From NCBI GenBank assembly GCA_948470005.1, contig CAOKNI010000003.1, positions 1 through 64,000 on the forward strand: DNA of 64,000 nt, written 5' to 3'. A program made the position numbers and the translations under genes. Positions 43,790-52,450 of the stretch are shown piece by piece (within the stretch, counting starts at the first letter, position 1; every line of letters starts with the position of its first letter). The stretch comes from an uncultured Mycoplasmatota bacterium. Its GTDB lineage: Bacteria > Bacillota_I > Bacilli_A > RF39 > UBA660. The notes under the pieces are model-generated. The model was not told the DNA's origin, made no database searches, and saw nothing but the letters and a program-made list of their open reading frames with translations.

Positions 43790-44719
43790 TTATACCCTTT
43801 CTATTACTCTTAATTTTGCACTCTTACTTCTACTATTTATCTTTATTTCGGACTCACTTGGTACTATTGGTTTTTTATTTACAAGTTTTATCAATGGTTT
43901 ATATTCTAAAGGAATTTCTTCATCTCTTAACCCTTTAAAAACTTCATTTACTTCACTATATTTTTTAAAAATATTTTTAACTATTCTATCTTCTAAAGAA
44001 TGGAAAGTTATAACACATATTCTTCCGCCTTTTTTAAGCCTTTTTATAGCCGCAGGTAAAGCTATTTCAATTGCCTCTAACTCTGCATTTACTTCAATCC
44101 GAAGTGCCTGAAATATAACTCGTTCTGGATGCTTCTTATAAAAATAATTAGCTCCCACACTATTTTTAATAATTTCTACTAACTCTAGTGTTCTTGTTAT
44201 TTCTCTAATACTTCTTCTGTTAACAATTTCCTTTGCAATTACTCTACTTCTTGGCTCTTCACCATATTTAAAAAATATTTCGGCTAGCTTTTCTTCAGAA
44301 TAGTTATTAACTATATCTTTAGCTTGTATCTTACTTGTCCTATCCATTCGCATATCAAGCTCAGCATCACTCATAAAACTAAATCCCCTAGCTGCATCAT
44401 CAATTTCAGGACTAGATAATCCTAGGTCAAATAAGAAGCCATCTACAAGAGATACCTTAACTTTTTCAAGACATTCATCTAAATTTTTAAAATTATCATG
44501 AATTATCTCAAAATTCTTCCCTATCTCAAGTAATAATTGATGCGAATAGCTAATAGCTTCACTATCCGCATCAAAGGCGAATAATTTCCCTTTTTTTATT
44601 CTTTTTAAAATTTCGCTACTATGACCTGCATAACCTAGTGTGGCATCTACATAAATACCGGTCTCTTTAATATTTAAATACTCTATTGCAATATCTCGCA
44701 TTACACTATAATGCTTCAT
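43790..44719 (-). CDS. rsmH: 16S rRNA (cytosine1402-N4)-methyltransferase
   Basis: 309 residues. SAM motif DATLGYAGHSSEIL, GFLFDLGLSSPEID, FFKYGEEPRSRVIAKEI and VITFHSLEDRIVKN are diagnostic of RsmH/MraW. Begins inside the mraZ stop (4-bp overlap) and is followed by ftsL after 2 nt. Confidence 0.97.
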   Translation of the reverse strand: MKHYSVMRDIAIEYLNIKETGIYVDATLGYAGHSSEILKRIKKGKLFAFDADSEAISYSHQLLLEIGKNFEIIHDNFKNLDECLEKVKVSLVDGFLFDLGLSSPEIDDAARGFSFMSDAELDMRMDRTSKIQAKDIVNNYSEEKLAEIFFKYGEEPRSRVIAKEIVNRRSIREITRTLELVEIIKNSVGANYFYKKHPERVIFQALRIEVNAELEAIEIALPAAIKRLKKGGRICVITFHSLEDRIVKNIFKKYSEVNEVFKGLRDEEIPLEYKPLIKLVNKKPIVPSESEIKINSRSKSAKLRVIERV

Positions 44720-45147
44720 TCTTCACCATTAAATAAATGCTCTGCTACACTCTCTAAAGCATCGCTATATTCTAAGTTGAAATTATCCCAATTTTCTTTA
44801 GACCAAACTTCAACTCTATCATTAGCACCAATAATCACACATTCATGATTAAGATTTGCATAATCCGCTTGTGTAGACGTCACATTTATTCTTCCTTGAC
44901 GGTCTAAATTGCAATTCGCAGCGGCAGAAAAGAACGACCTTACAAATGTTCTGGCATCTTTTTTTGTAAAAGGAAGACTTGCTAGCTTTTCAACAATTTT
45001 TTGCCACTCAGCTTGCGTATAAATATATAAGCATTTTTCTAAGCCTCTTGTTACAATAAAAGATTCTCCAAGACTACTCCGAAAGTTTGACGGAATAACA
45101 AGTCTATTCTTATCATCTATATTATGATGATACTCGCCCATGAACAT
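44716..45147 (-). CDS. mraZ: Transcriptional regulator MraZ
   Basis: 143 residues from the ATG at 45147, which follows GGGGGATTAAA; a longer frame lacks such a site. Two AbrB/MraZ-type half domains: GEYHHNIDDKNRLVIPSNFR and CNLDRQGRINVTS. MraZ binds repeats at its own promoter and controls the dcw cluster; four such repeats lie just upstream here. Confidence 0.95.
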   Translation of the reverse strand: MFMGEYHHNIDDKNRLVIPSNFRSSLGESFIVTRGLEKCLYIYTQAEWQKIVEKLASLPFTKKDARTFVRSFFSAAANCNLDRQGRINVTSTQADYANLNHECVIIGANDRVEVWSKENWDNFNLEYSDALESVAEHLFNGEE

Positions 45148-45156
45148 TTTAATCCC

Positions 45157-45189
45157 CCACTTTCTACCACAATGTACCACTGCTTACCA
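45157..45189 (-). promoter_or_regulatory. MraZ box array
   Basis: On the minus strand four TGG(T/G) elements occur in exact 10-bp steps (plus-strand CCA at 45157, 45167, 45177 and 45187), three of them inside a GTGG core. They fill the region from the transcription start to the mraZ ribosome site. Direct repeats with 10-bp phase are how MraZ recognises DNA in E. coli and mycoplasmas. Binding would block both initiation and, since the last box overlaps the site, elongation. Confidence 0.75.
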
Positions 45190-45191
45190 TT

Positions 45192-45220
45192 ATGATACCA
45201 AATTGCCCCCTTTTTGTAAA
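45192..45220 (-). promoter_or_regulatory. Promoter of the dcw cluster
   Basis: Minus-strand TTTACA (45215-45220), 17 bp, TATCAT (45192-45197), directly upstream of the MraZ boxes. Confidence 0.7.
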
Positions 45221-45324
45221 GAAGGAAGTGTTCGCTTTAACCTCAAATAAGCATATTTTACACTAAATTGACAAACAAAAAACAGGTCCAAATTTCTTTC
45301 CTGTTTCTTTATTTTAAAAATATC

Positions 45325-45996
45325 TTAACGTCTTAATTCGTCTTTTACTTTTTTAGCATCTTCTGGTGTTATACTTTGGGCAAAAGCTAGTACTTTACTC
45401 ATTTCTTCAAGAGTTGCTTTACCCCAGTCAAAATTAGTAATCAATCCTTGTAACTTCATAAAGCTTCTAACATCATAATAACTCATTACAGAGGTGAATT
45501 CTACATTTGCAACTACACCAAATCTTTCTATAGTCCTCCCAGGTTCATAAACATGAACATCTATAAGTACAGGTCTTATTCTAGCTCCTGTGAAATCATA
45601 ATCTTTATAAAAGTTACGCACACCACCAATATTCTCAGAATCTATTCCCGAATATTTCTGTATTCTATATCTAAAATAAGAACTTTTATATTCTTTTTCT
45701 TTCATTTTATATAAGCCTATACTACCATCAACTAGTACACACATATACATCCCAAATATCAAAAGTTTTTTCTGTTTCTTGAGTTGGCAAAGAACTTGAC
45801 TCATATATAACTGCTGACATAGGTTCTGCCACTGCTGCTTCCGAATGAATTTCAGAACTTAAAGTTAGCTTTTCTCCATATCCATCATATTCATTAATTC
45901 AACCATATCTTCTAAACATTATTTCATACTAAGATATATTGCTCGTTTTTTATCCGTAGCTTGCGGAATTTTTTCTAATTCTTCACTGCTTATCAT
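45325..45996 (-). pseudogene. Frameshifted gene of unknown family
   Basis: A GGAGGG site and ATG at 45996 start MISSEELEKIPQATDKKRA, which stops after 25 codons. Coding-like text resumes in another frame (YGEKLTLSSEIHSEAAVAE, then VIYESSSLPTQETEKTFDIW) and then, after one more shift near 45725, as GSIGLYKMKEKEYKSSYFRY to the TAA at 45325. The C-terminal piece is a compact alpha/beta domain with ITPEDAKKVKDELRR at the end. The last 140 residues look well preserved, so decay is recent or the sequence has errors. Family not recognised. Confidence 0.6.
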
Positions 45997-46163
45997 CAAA
46001 ATCCCTCCAATAAAAACAATTAATGCTATTGTATCAAAAAAAGAAAAAAAACAACCAATAATCAGCTAAAACCAGTATCCCTAAGAAAAAACAAAACCTA
46101 ATTTCTATCCCTAATAAAACAATTCTTTTAAAGTTTTAGGAATAGAAAAAATTATATAACCAG

Positions 46164-46185
46164 AAAAAAAGAGGCTAAACCTCTT
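46164..46185 (-). terminator. Terminator of the YjcZ-like peptide genes
   Basis: AAGAGG-TTTAG-CCTCTT followed by a run of U on the minus strand. Confidence 0.75.
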
Positions 46186-46315
46186 AATAATATAGTATTC
46201 CGCCAAGAATTATTGCTAGTAAAATATATAAGACAATTATTAAAAATGCACTATTTTGAAGGCCAAAACCGCAATTGTTGTTATTGTGATTATTGGCTGG
46301 TTTACAACATCCCAT
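46184..46315 (-). CDS. YjcZ-like small sporulation peptide 1
   Basis: 43 residues: a Cys/Asn-rich head (MGCCKPANNHNNNNCGFG) and one membrane helix (SAFLIIVLYILLAIILGG). YjcZ-family peptides in Bacillus and Clostridium have a Cys/Gly-rich start followed by a VLFILLIIV-type helix and are usually annotated as sporulation proteins. GGAGGTG site 5 nt before the ATG. Directly downstream of a second member. Confidence 0.65.
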   Translation of the reverse strand: MGCCKPANNHNNNNCGFGLQNSAFLIIVLYILLAIILGGILYY

Positions 46316-46345
46316 ATGGCACCTCCTCTGAAATTTAGAAAAAGA

Positions 46346-46438
46346 CTAAATGAACGCTCCTACTATAATAATAAGTAAGATAAATAGTACTAAAATCATC
46401 GCAGCACTAAATCCATTTCCGCATCCGCAATTATTCAT
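46346..46438 (-). CDS. YjcZ-like small sporulation peptide 2
   Basis: 30 residues: MNNCGCGNGFSAAMILVLF, then an Ile/Leu helix and GAFI. This is the classical YjcZ pattern (Cys/Gly head, VLFILLIIIVGA tail). A strong AAGGAGG site precedes it. First gene of a two-peptide unit ending at the terminator near 46164. Confidence 0.75.
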   Translation of the reverse strand: MNNCGCGNGFSAAMILVLFILLIIIVGAFI

Positions 46439-46539
46439 AATTCATTCCTCCTTTATTTGTCTTTTCACTTATATATTACGTAAAAATTAAACTTTGGTGC
46501 TGGGCTAGTTGCTTAAAGATTTTAAATTTCTTAAAACCC

Positions 46540-46568
46540 TTGTAAATTTATTAACTTATTGCTATAAT
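46540..46568 (+). promoter_or_regulatory. Promoter of the PrsA gene
   Basis: TTGTAA (46540-46545), 17 bp, TATAAT (46563-46568), 24 bp before the start codon. Confidence 0.75.
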
Positions 46569-46591
46569 TAAACTATTAGGAGGAAAATAAA

Positions 46592-47614
46592 TTGAAGAAA
46601 AAAATTTTTATTATTGGATTATCAGCTTTTTTACTATGCGGATGTGGTAAAATACCTAAATTATCTAATGGCGATGATGCCATTGTAACATTCAAAGACG
46701 ACAAAAAAATAAGTGTTAACGAATTTTACACTCAAATCAAAGATACTTACGGTCTATCAACATTAATAAATATGATTGATAAGTACATTTATGAGGCTGA
46801 GTTTAGCGATAAAGTTAAAGATGCTAAAACATATTCAGAAGCCAGCCTTAAGCAATTAATAAACTATTATGGTAGTGAGAGTGATGCATTAAAAATGCTC
46901 CAATCATATTATAACTATCAAACATTTGATGCTTATAAGAATGCTACCTACATTAATTACTTACAAAGTGAAGCTATTGAAGCTTATGTTAAAGGTAAAA
47001 TTACGGAAGAAGAACTAAAAAAATATTATGAAGAAAGTGTTTATCCCGAAATGACTATCTCTCATATTCTTATTACTCCTAAAGTAACAGAAGATATGGA
47101 TGATAAAACTAAAGAAAAAGCCGAAAAAGAAGCCAAAGACAAAGTAACTAAAATCATTAAAGAATTAAATGATGCTAAAAATAAAAAAGAAGACATTACG
47201 AAAAAATTTGAAAGTTTAGCTAAAACTAATTCTGAAGATGATAGCACTAAGAATAAGGGTGGTTCACTTGGGGAAATTAATATTGGTTCTTTAGATAGCA
47301 AATATGACGAATTAGTAAAAAAAGCTGCTTCTCTAAAAGATGGTGAATATAGTACTGAAGTTATCACTACCGAACTTGGTTATCATGTTATTTTAAAAAC
47401 CAAAACTGGTGAGAAAAAAAGTTATGACGATTCTCTTGACTCTATGAAAGATGCAATTACTAATCAAAAATTAAGCGCTGATAATTCCAATACTTTAATG
47501 GTTGAAGCTATTAAATCATATCGTAAAAAATATGAAATGGATATTATTGATAGCGAAGTTGATAGCCAGTATGGTCGTTACATGAATAGTTTAATTAATA
47601 ATAGTAATGAATAA
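46592..47614 (+). CDS. prsA: PrsA-like foldase lipoprotein (parvulin peptidyl-prolyl isomerase)
   Basis: 340 residues with a TTG start 8 nt after AGGAGG. Lipobox LLCGC (Cys18). An N-terminal SurA-like helical domain is followed by a parvulin domain at about 150-275 (TISHILITPKV, SEDDSTKNKGGSLGEI, ELGYHVILKTKTGEKKS) and a helical tail. It folds secreted proteins at the outer membrane surface of the cytoplasmic membrane. Own promoter and terminator. Confidence 0.93.
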   Translation: MKKKIFIIGLSAFLLCGCGKIPKLSNGDDAIVTFKDDKKISVNEFYTQIKDTYGLSTLINMIDKYIYEAEFSDKVKDAKTYSEASLKQLINYYGSESDALKMLQSYYNYQTFDAYKNATYINYLQSEAIEAYVKGKITEEELKKYYEESVYPEMTISHILITPKVTEDMDDKTKEKAEKEAKDKVTKIIKELNDAKNKKEDITKKFESLAKTNSEDDSTKNKGGSLGEINIGSLDSKYDELVKKAASLKDGEYSTEVITTELGYHVILKTKTGEKKSYDDSLDSMKDAITNQKLSADNSNTLMVEAIKSYRKKYEMDIIDSEVDSQYGRYMNSLINNSNE

Positions 47615-47615
47615 A

Positions 47616-47638
47616 AGTTCCCAAGTGGGAACTTTTTT
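47616..47638. terminator. Terminator after prsA (probably bidirectional)
   Basis: AGTTCCC-AAGT-GGGAACT followed by TTTTTAT; the phosphoesterase gene on the other strand ends at the same place. Confidence 0.85.
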
Positions 47639-48545
47639 ATTTGACTTTTTTCCTTTTCAAAGTAAAAGGCATTTCATTTACTACACTAAAATCATTAATT
47701 AAAACCTGTGTAAGTAACCCTTCTGCAAAATACCCTTTTTTAAAGTTTACTTGAAGTCTTAGTAAATAAAACTTATCATTGCCATCAAAATCAACTAATG
47801 CTGAAGGCTGAACATAAAGAAATCCATTTCTATTATAATAATTCATAATATGCGTATGCCCTTTAATTAAAATACTATCTCGAACTGCTGGTATGTCAGT
47901 TATATGAATAGGATGAAACATTGTTATTCCACTATTTCTAACTACTACTCTCCCTCTTTCAAAACTTATAGGCACAATATCTGTGCGATAAATCTTTAAA
48001 ACATTAGCAATATTTTGTCGACATTTACTTAATGCATAATAATCATGATTACCAAGTATTAAAAAATTTATAATACTACTATCATATGGATAACTATTTA
48101 TTGCTGTTTCTATTTGTTCGGCTTGTCTTACTTGTAAATCTCTAAAACCTTTGCCTACTACCCCGTCAATAAAGTCACCGCCGTTAAGAATTATATGTAT
48201 TCCTTCGCGTGCACAATATTCATATACTCTATTTAAAATATCAATACGTTCAAATTGACTACCTAAATGAACATCCGAAATTATTACGGCTTCAAAACAA
48301 TTATTATCACTTTTATTGGTAATTATATTTCCATCTCTATCTTGAGTATATTTTAAATCTTTATCTATTGTAAATTTGATATCACCATTATTATAATACT
48401 CTGGTTTAAAACTAAACCCACTATCTACCAAAGTTCTAAGCCTATTCTGAAAACACGCAAAATCAATATTTAAAACATTTAAGATTTCTGCAACGCTCCA
48501 TCTAGCTAAAATACATTCTATTATCTTTAAATCCAATTCACTCAA
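47637..48545 (-). CDS. Calcineurin-like phosphoesterase with N-terminal HTH-like domain, paralog 1
   Basis: 302 residues. The first 75 or so form an HTH/winged-helix-like region (ARWSVAEILNVLNIDFACFQ). The metallophosphoesterase core has ISDVHLGS, NGGDFIDG, LGNHDYY, and KGHTHIMNY, covering the metal-binding Asp, His and Asn residues. Substrate unknown. A tandem paralog with the same architecture lies 46 bp upstream. Confidence 0.85.
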   Translation of the reverse strand: MSELDLKIIECILARWSVAEILNVLNIDFACFQNRLRTLVDSGFSFKPEYYNNGDIKFTIDKDLKYTQDRDGNIITNKSDNNCFEAVIISDVHLGSQFERIDILNRVYEYCAREGIHIILNGGDFIDGVVGKGFRDLQVRQAEQIETAINSYPYDSSIINFLILGNHDYYALSKCRQNIANVLKIYRTDIVPISFERGRVVVRNSGITMFHPIHITDIPAVRDSILIKGHTHIMNYYNRNGFLYVQPSALVDFDGNDKFYLLRLQVNFKKGYFAEGLLTQVLINDFSVVNEMPFTLKRKKVK

Positions 48546-48591
48546 AACAAACCACCCGAATTGCCAATTAGTATATCAAAAATATTTAAAT

Positions 48592-49539
48592 TTATCTACC
48601 CTTTTTTCTCGTTAAATAATTGACACTCTCACTAATTTTCCTAAAATCATGTTCAACTAAAAGTTGCTCTACTAGTAGCCTTACAAAATGTTCTTGTTCT
48701 AGCTTTATCGTAATTTTTAAAACACTCTTAAAAGCATCAAGCTCATCATCTTGATCTAATAAAGCCGGAATGTAAATATCGGGATTAGAGCCACCATAAA
48801 AATATTTCATTTTATGGGAATGCCCTTTTAAAGAAAATGAATAATACTCTCGAAGATAATCTGAATTGCTACTGTTTTTTAATTTATGTATAACTAAAAA
48901 GTTATCCTTAGCAACGTGAACTCTTCCATAGCCAAAACCCATAACTGCAATATCATGACGTCTATTATTAAGTTCCTCGACAACACTCGCTCCATAAAGA
49001 TTATAGGCATCAAAATCATGATTGCCCAGAACTAAATAAGTTATAATGTTTTTATCACTAGGATAATTTTCTATTGCATAATCTAACTGATGCATCTGTG
49101 CTAATGTTTGATTAACGCTACACTCTTGGATATCACTAACACTTTCTAAAAAATCTCCACCATTAATAATCGTATGAATACCCTCACCAGTACAATAATC
49201 AAAACATCTTTTAACTAAATCTAGTCTTTCGCCTATTCTTTTAATTGGGCTATTCATACTTCGTCCTAGATGTAAATCAGACATCACAAGAGCCACAAAC
49301 TCTGTTGCATCATCAGGCATATGTATAATAACATTATGATTACCACTTTTAGCATCATCTATATCATAATAAACACTACCATCATAATGGTAATTCCGTT
49401 TCAAATCTATACCTTTATTTTTTAAAGCCTCTAATATTTTCCATAATTCTTTCGGTGTAATATTAAGCATATTAATTATCTCATTATTACTACACCCATT
49501 ACTAATAAATCTAATAACTAAATCTTCAATCTCTCCCAT
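48592..49539 (-). CDS. Calcineurin-like phosphoesterase with N-terminal HTH-like domain, paralog 2
   Basis: 315 residues with the same plan: N-terminal HTH-like region (SNGCSNNEIINMLNITPKELW), then phosphoesterase motifs MSDLHLGR, NGGDFLES, LGNHDFDA and KGHSHKMKY. The pair suggests an old duplication with divided roles. An HTH fused to a phosphoesterase raises the possibility of nucleic-acid binding. Followed upstream by recX with an 18-bp gap. Confidence 0.85.
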   Translation of the reverse strand: MGEIEDLVIRFISNGCSNNEIINMLNITPKELWKILEALKNKGIDLKRNYHYDGSVYYDIDDAKSGNHNVIIHMPDDATEFVALVMSDLHLGRSMNSPIKRIGERLDLVKRCFDYCTGEGIHTIINGGDFLESVSDIQECSVNQTLAQMHQLDYAIENYPSDKNIITYLVLGNHDFDAYNLYGASVVEELNNRRHDIAVMGFGYGRVHVAKDNFLVIHKLKNSSNSDYLREYYSFSLKGHSHKMKYFYGGSNPDIYIPALLDQDDELDAFKSVLKITIKLEQEHFVRLLVEQLLVEHDFRKISESVNYLTRKKGR

Positions 49540-49557
49540 AATATCCCCCTAAGCAAA

Positions 49558-50310
49558 CTAATCTCTAAACTTATCTAAATTTTGATATCCTTTTTGATAC
49601 AAATAATTCCTGATTTTTAACTTTGTTGTTGCTTCATCATACTTCTTAATATATTTCTGATATAATTTATCTACTAGCCTTTTTATTTCTTCTTCATTAT
49701 CTTCTATTTCTAATGTCTCTAAATACCCTGTTATATCACTTTTATTAAAACCTTTATTCCCAAGTTCCAGTAGCATTTTTCTTTTAAATTCATTAGCACT
49801 TTTTCTATTTGCTTTAGCCTTCTTGTCTGTATATTTTCTTATTTTATCTAAATAAACATCTTTATCTATTTTATCTAAATAAACTCTTATTTCCGATTCT
49901 TTAAAACCGAGCTTTATTAAATCATTAAGAATTTTATCTTCGCCAACTACATAAAGACTTAACATATCATGAATATAAGCTTCAATATAAACGCTATTCC
50001 TTAAATATCCATCTTTCCTTAATCTCTTTACAGCATAATCAATTTCACTACTGTTATAATTCTTCTTTTTTAAAATATCTTTAATTTCCTTCTCGCATCT
50101 AAGCTTAACACTTATTGCTTTTATGGCATCATAATAAGCCTTTAAAAGATTATTAGTCTTTAATATCTCATCAAACTCTTTATCACTTATTTCTCTTTTT
50201 AAAAGTAATTCATATTTAATAATTATATCATCATAAAGTTTATATTCCCCTTTATCAGTTAAAAGTTTATATTCGTTACTCCGTCCTTTTTGATACTTAA
50301 TTAATTTCAT
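49558..50310 (-). CDS. recX: RecX-family regulator of RecA
   Basis: 250 residues made of tandem three-helix repeats (SSEIDYAVKRLRKDGYLRN, DLIKLGFKESEIRVYLDKI, LLELGNKGFNKSDITGYLE). It fits RecX length and pattern; RecX caps or inhibits RecA filaments. Good AGGTAAG-type site upstream. recA is not in this window. Confidence 0.88.
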   Translation of the reverse strand: MKLIKYQKGRSNEYKLLTDKGEYKLYDDIIIKYELLLKREISDKEFDEILKTNNLLKAYYDAIKAISVKLRCEKEIKDILKKKNYNSSEIDYAVKRLRKDGYLRNSVYIEAYIHDMLSLYVVGEDKILNDLIKLGFKESEIRVYLDKIDKDVYLDKIRKYTDKKAKANRKSANEFKRKMLLELGNKGFNKSDITGYLETLEIEDNEEEIKRLVDKLYQKYIKKYDEATTKLKIRNYLYQKGYQNLDKFRD

Positions 50311-50466
50311 ACTTACCTCACTATTAAAAGTTTAACACACGAACAAAAGTTAAGTCAACCAAAAAGAAGCAGAAATTAATCTACTTCCTAAGTTATATAA
50401 TAGACATGGAAGATGGCTCTCTAGTCTATATATGAAAGATAAGCTATATAAACAAGATATAAGATT

Positions 50467-51795
50467 TTAGTTAACAATGAATGGGTCTTTTGAGGTTCCT
50501 GATCCAGTAATTTGGACATCAGCGCGCAGATTTATTACTGGTCTGACACCCCACTGACCAGTCACAAGAGAGCCGCCGAAGTTATTTGAATTTATTAGGA
50601 ACACACGAGCAGTGCCATTAGTATCCATGTAATGCGGAGACATTGTCCAGAAGGCTTGTCCATTGTATAGATAATTATAACTATGATTTTCCGTCGTTCC
50701 ATAAAGTAATCCGGCATATACTGCTTCATCCACTGTGATAAGTCCTATTGGATATGTTAAGGCATTATTTCCTCTTGTTGCTTCTTTTACTGTATACAAA
50801 TCATTTGTATTTGGACATTTAAATGTTGGTATGAATGTTGTTTTGGGACCAGTTAAAGCTATATTTGTTGTTCTACTAAATGGACCATATGCAGTCGCAT
50901 TTGTTCCAAACCCTTTCTTAGTATCACTACTCCACCATGTTTCACTTCCTGTATTGATACTGCGATCTCCACAGAAACCGGCATTAGTATCTATTTTACT
51001 TGCATAACTTGCCAACTTATTTGTATACCACGTCCCTAGTGATATTAGTATAGTTGATTTATTGGTGTTTGTATGTGTTGCTTCATATGTACTTGCTCCT
51101 GTACTTCCATACATGAAACCTACATAGGCATTATCATTATAGTTTAAATTAAATGCACTTGTTCCTATTTGGCTATCTGTTGTTGAATGATTGTTTGAAT
51201 GATATGTTGTTCCACTATATATGATACGAATTGTTCCATCACCATTGATACGGATAATTCGCCACCATCTATTAGCAAACTTTAAATAGTTATTTCCTGC
51301 ATCTCCTCTCCAGTAATAACTATCTCCGTCGTCGTCTTTATCAGTGAATATCCCTTGATTATTTATTCTGTCCAATATTGTATCACTGGCAGTTACCTTT
51401 TTATCAAAATATAAATAACATCTTGTTTTCTCGGCTATTGGCACTACTGATATTGTTTTTGTATCCATATTATAATTTACTATTATATCTTCGTTCTTCT
51501 CAAAACTTTCACCTTTTAATGTTGCACAATAACTCTCATTACTAAAGGTATAACCACTTGTTGGTATGGTTTCTACTTTATCATAGCCACCACTATCATT
51601 TTCTTGATAGATAGCTATCATATTTAAATCTGGTACAGTATAATTTATTGTTCCATTGGCAAGTGGTATACTTTGTGTTAATTTATACTTTGCAAAACTA
51701 GCTGTAAATATTAATACTGATACTATGGATATAACTGCAATAACTCCTATTGCTATTTTTTTCTTATTATATTTCTTTAGCATCTCAAACTTCAT
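50467..51795 (-). CDS. Membrane-anchored surface protein of an expanded Firmicute family
   Basis: 442 residues. Lysine-rich start, one membrane helix (about 10-32, IAIGVIAVISIVSVLIFTAS), then an extracytoplasmic N-domain with SNESYCATLKG and KTRCYLYFD (two Cys that could pair). The large second domain has NRWWRIIRINGDGTIRIIYSG, aromatic and Asn-rich segments with GFCGDRS, and a lectin-like end: AFWTMSP, then GVRPVINLRADV. The C-terminus resembles FGE-sulfatase/C-type-lectin-like folds. Divergent from a double-HTH gene. A decayed, internally deleted copy with its own regulator lies at 15.8-16.9 kb. Binding role inferred only. Confidence 0.72.
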   Translation of the reverse strand: MKFEMLKKYNKKKIAIGVIAVISIVSVLIFTASFAKYKLTQSIPLANGTINYTVPDLNMIAIYQENDSGGYDKVETIPTSGYTFSNESYCATLKGESFEKNEDIIVNYNMDTKTISVVPIAEKTRCYLYFDKKVTASDTILDRINNQGIFTDKDDDGDSYYWRGDAGNNYLKFANRWWRIIRINGDGTIRIIYSGTTYHSNNHSTTDSQIGTSAFNLNYNDNAYVGFMYGSTGASTYEATHTNTNKSTILISLGTWYTNKLASYASKIDTNAGFCGDRSINTGSETWWSSDTKKGFGTNATAYGPFSRTTNIALTGPKTTFIPTFKCPNTNDLYTVKEATRGNNALTYPIGLITVDEAVYAGLLYGTTENHSYNYLYNGQAFWTMSPHYMDTNGTARVFLINSNNFGGSLVTGQWGVRPVINLRADVQITGSGTSKDPFIVN

Positions 51796-51958
51796 TGATT
51801 ATCCCTCCAACATATGCTAGCCAATTATATTAGAATTTTCTAGCTTATATTGAAATTATAATATTAACTATAATAAAAGTCAAGAAAAACTTTGGTATTT
51901 CTCAAGTTTTTTGGTTTGCTCCAATTTGTCTGTGATAATATTGATTGGTGAAATATTT

Positions 51959-52414
51959 ATGATAAATACTGAAAGATTAAAAGATATAAGAGAAAATTTA
52001 AACTTAACTCAAGCAGATATAAGTAAGCAATTAAATATAAGTTCAAGTGCTTACGCTAGATACGAAAATGAAAATGATATATTTCCCATAAAGCATCTAA
52101 TTAGTGTATGTGATTATTTAAATATATCAATAGACTATATTTTAGGCTTAAATGATAAAATAAAATATTCTAATGCCAAAAAAGCTATTGATAAAAAACT
52201 TGCTAGTTTAAGATTAAAAGAATTTCGCAAAGATAATAAAATTACTCAAGACAAACTAAGTTCCATTTTAAACTGTTCTTATGGAACTATCGCTGGCTAT
52301 GAAAGCGGAAGATATATTATCGCTACCCCTTTTCTTTATACTATTTGTAAAAAATATGATATATCCGCTGATTACTTACTTGGTAAAATAGACACTCCTA
52401 AATACCTAAAATAA
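51959..52414 (+). CDS. XRE-family regulator with two tandem HTH domains, beside the intact surface protein
   Basis: 151 residues from the ATG at 51959 (GGTGA 8 nt upstream; an upstream TTG start adds 16 residues without a site). Two same-orientation HTH domains: LTQADISKQLNISSSAYARYEN and ITQDKLSSILNCSYGTIAGYESG, ending ADYLLGKIDTPKYLK, nearly the same as the protein at 16443. Promoter-like TTGGTT-17-GATAAT lies upstream. The intergenic region with GCTAGCCAATTATATTAGAA is shared with the 16-kb locus. Probably controls the divergent surface-protein gene. Confidence 0.85.
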   Translation: MINTERLKDIRENLNLTQADISKQLNISSSAYARYENENDIFPIKHLISVCDYLNISIDYILGLNDKIKYSNAKKAIDKKLASLRLKEFRKDNKITQDKLSSILNCSYGTIAGYESGRYIIATPFLYTICKKYDISADYLLGKIDTPKYLK

Positions 52415-52424
52415 TAAAAAAATA

Positions 52425-52450
52425 TTAGATAGCTAATTTAAACTATCTAA
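52425..52450. terminator. Bidirectional terminator between the regulator and dGTPase genes
   Basis: TTAGATAG/CTATCTAA around a 10-nt AT-rich loop, with A-run on the left and T-run on the right. Confidence 0.75.

Noticed and set aside
50467..51795. Target protein of a diversity-generating retroelement
   Set aside because: The C-terminus is lectin-like, but no reverse transcriptase, template repeat or accessory gene is present in the window.
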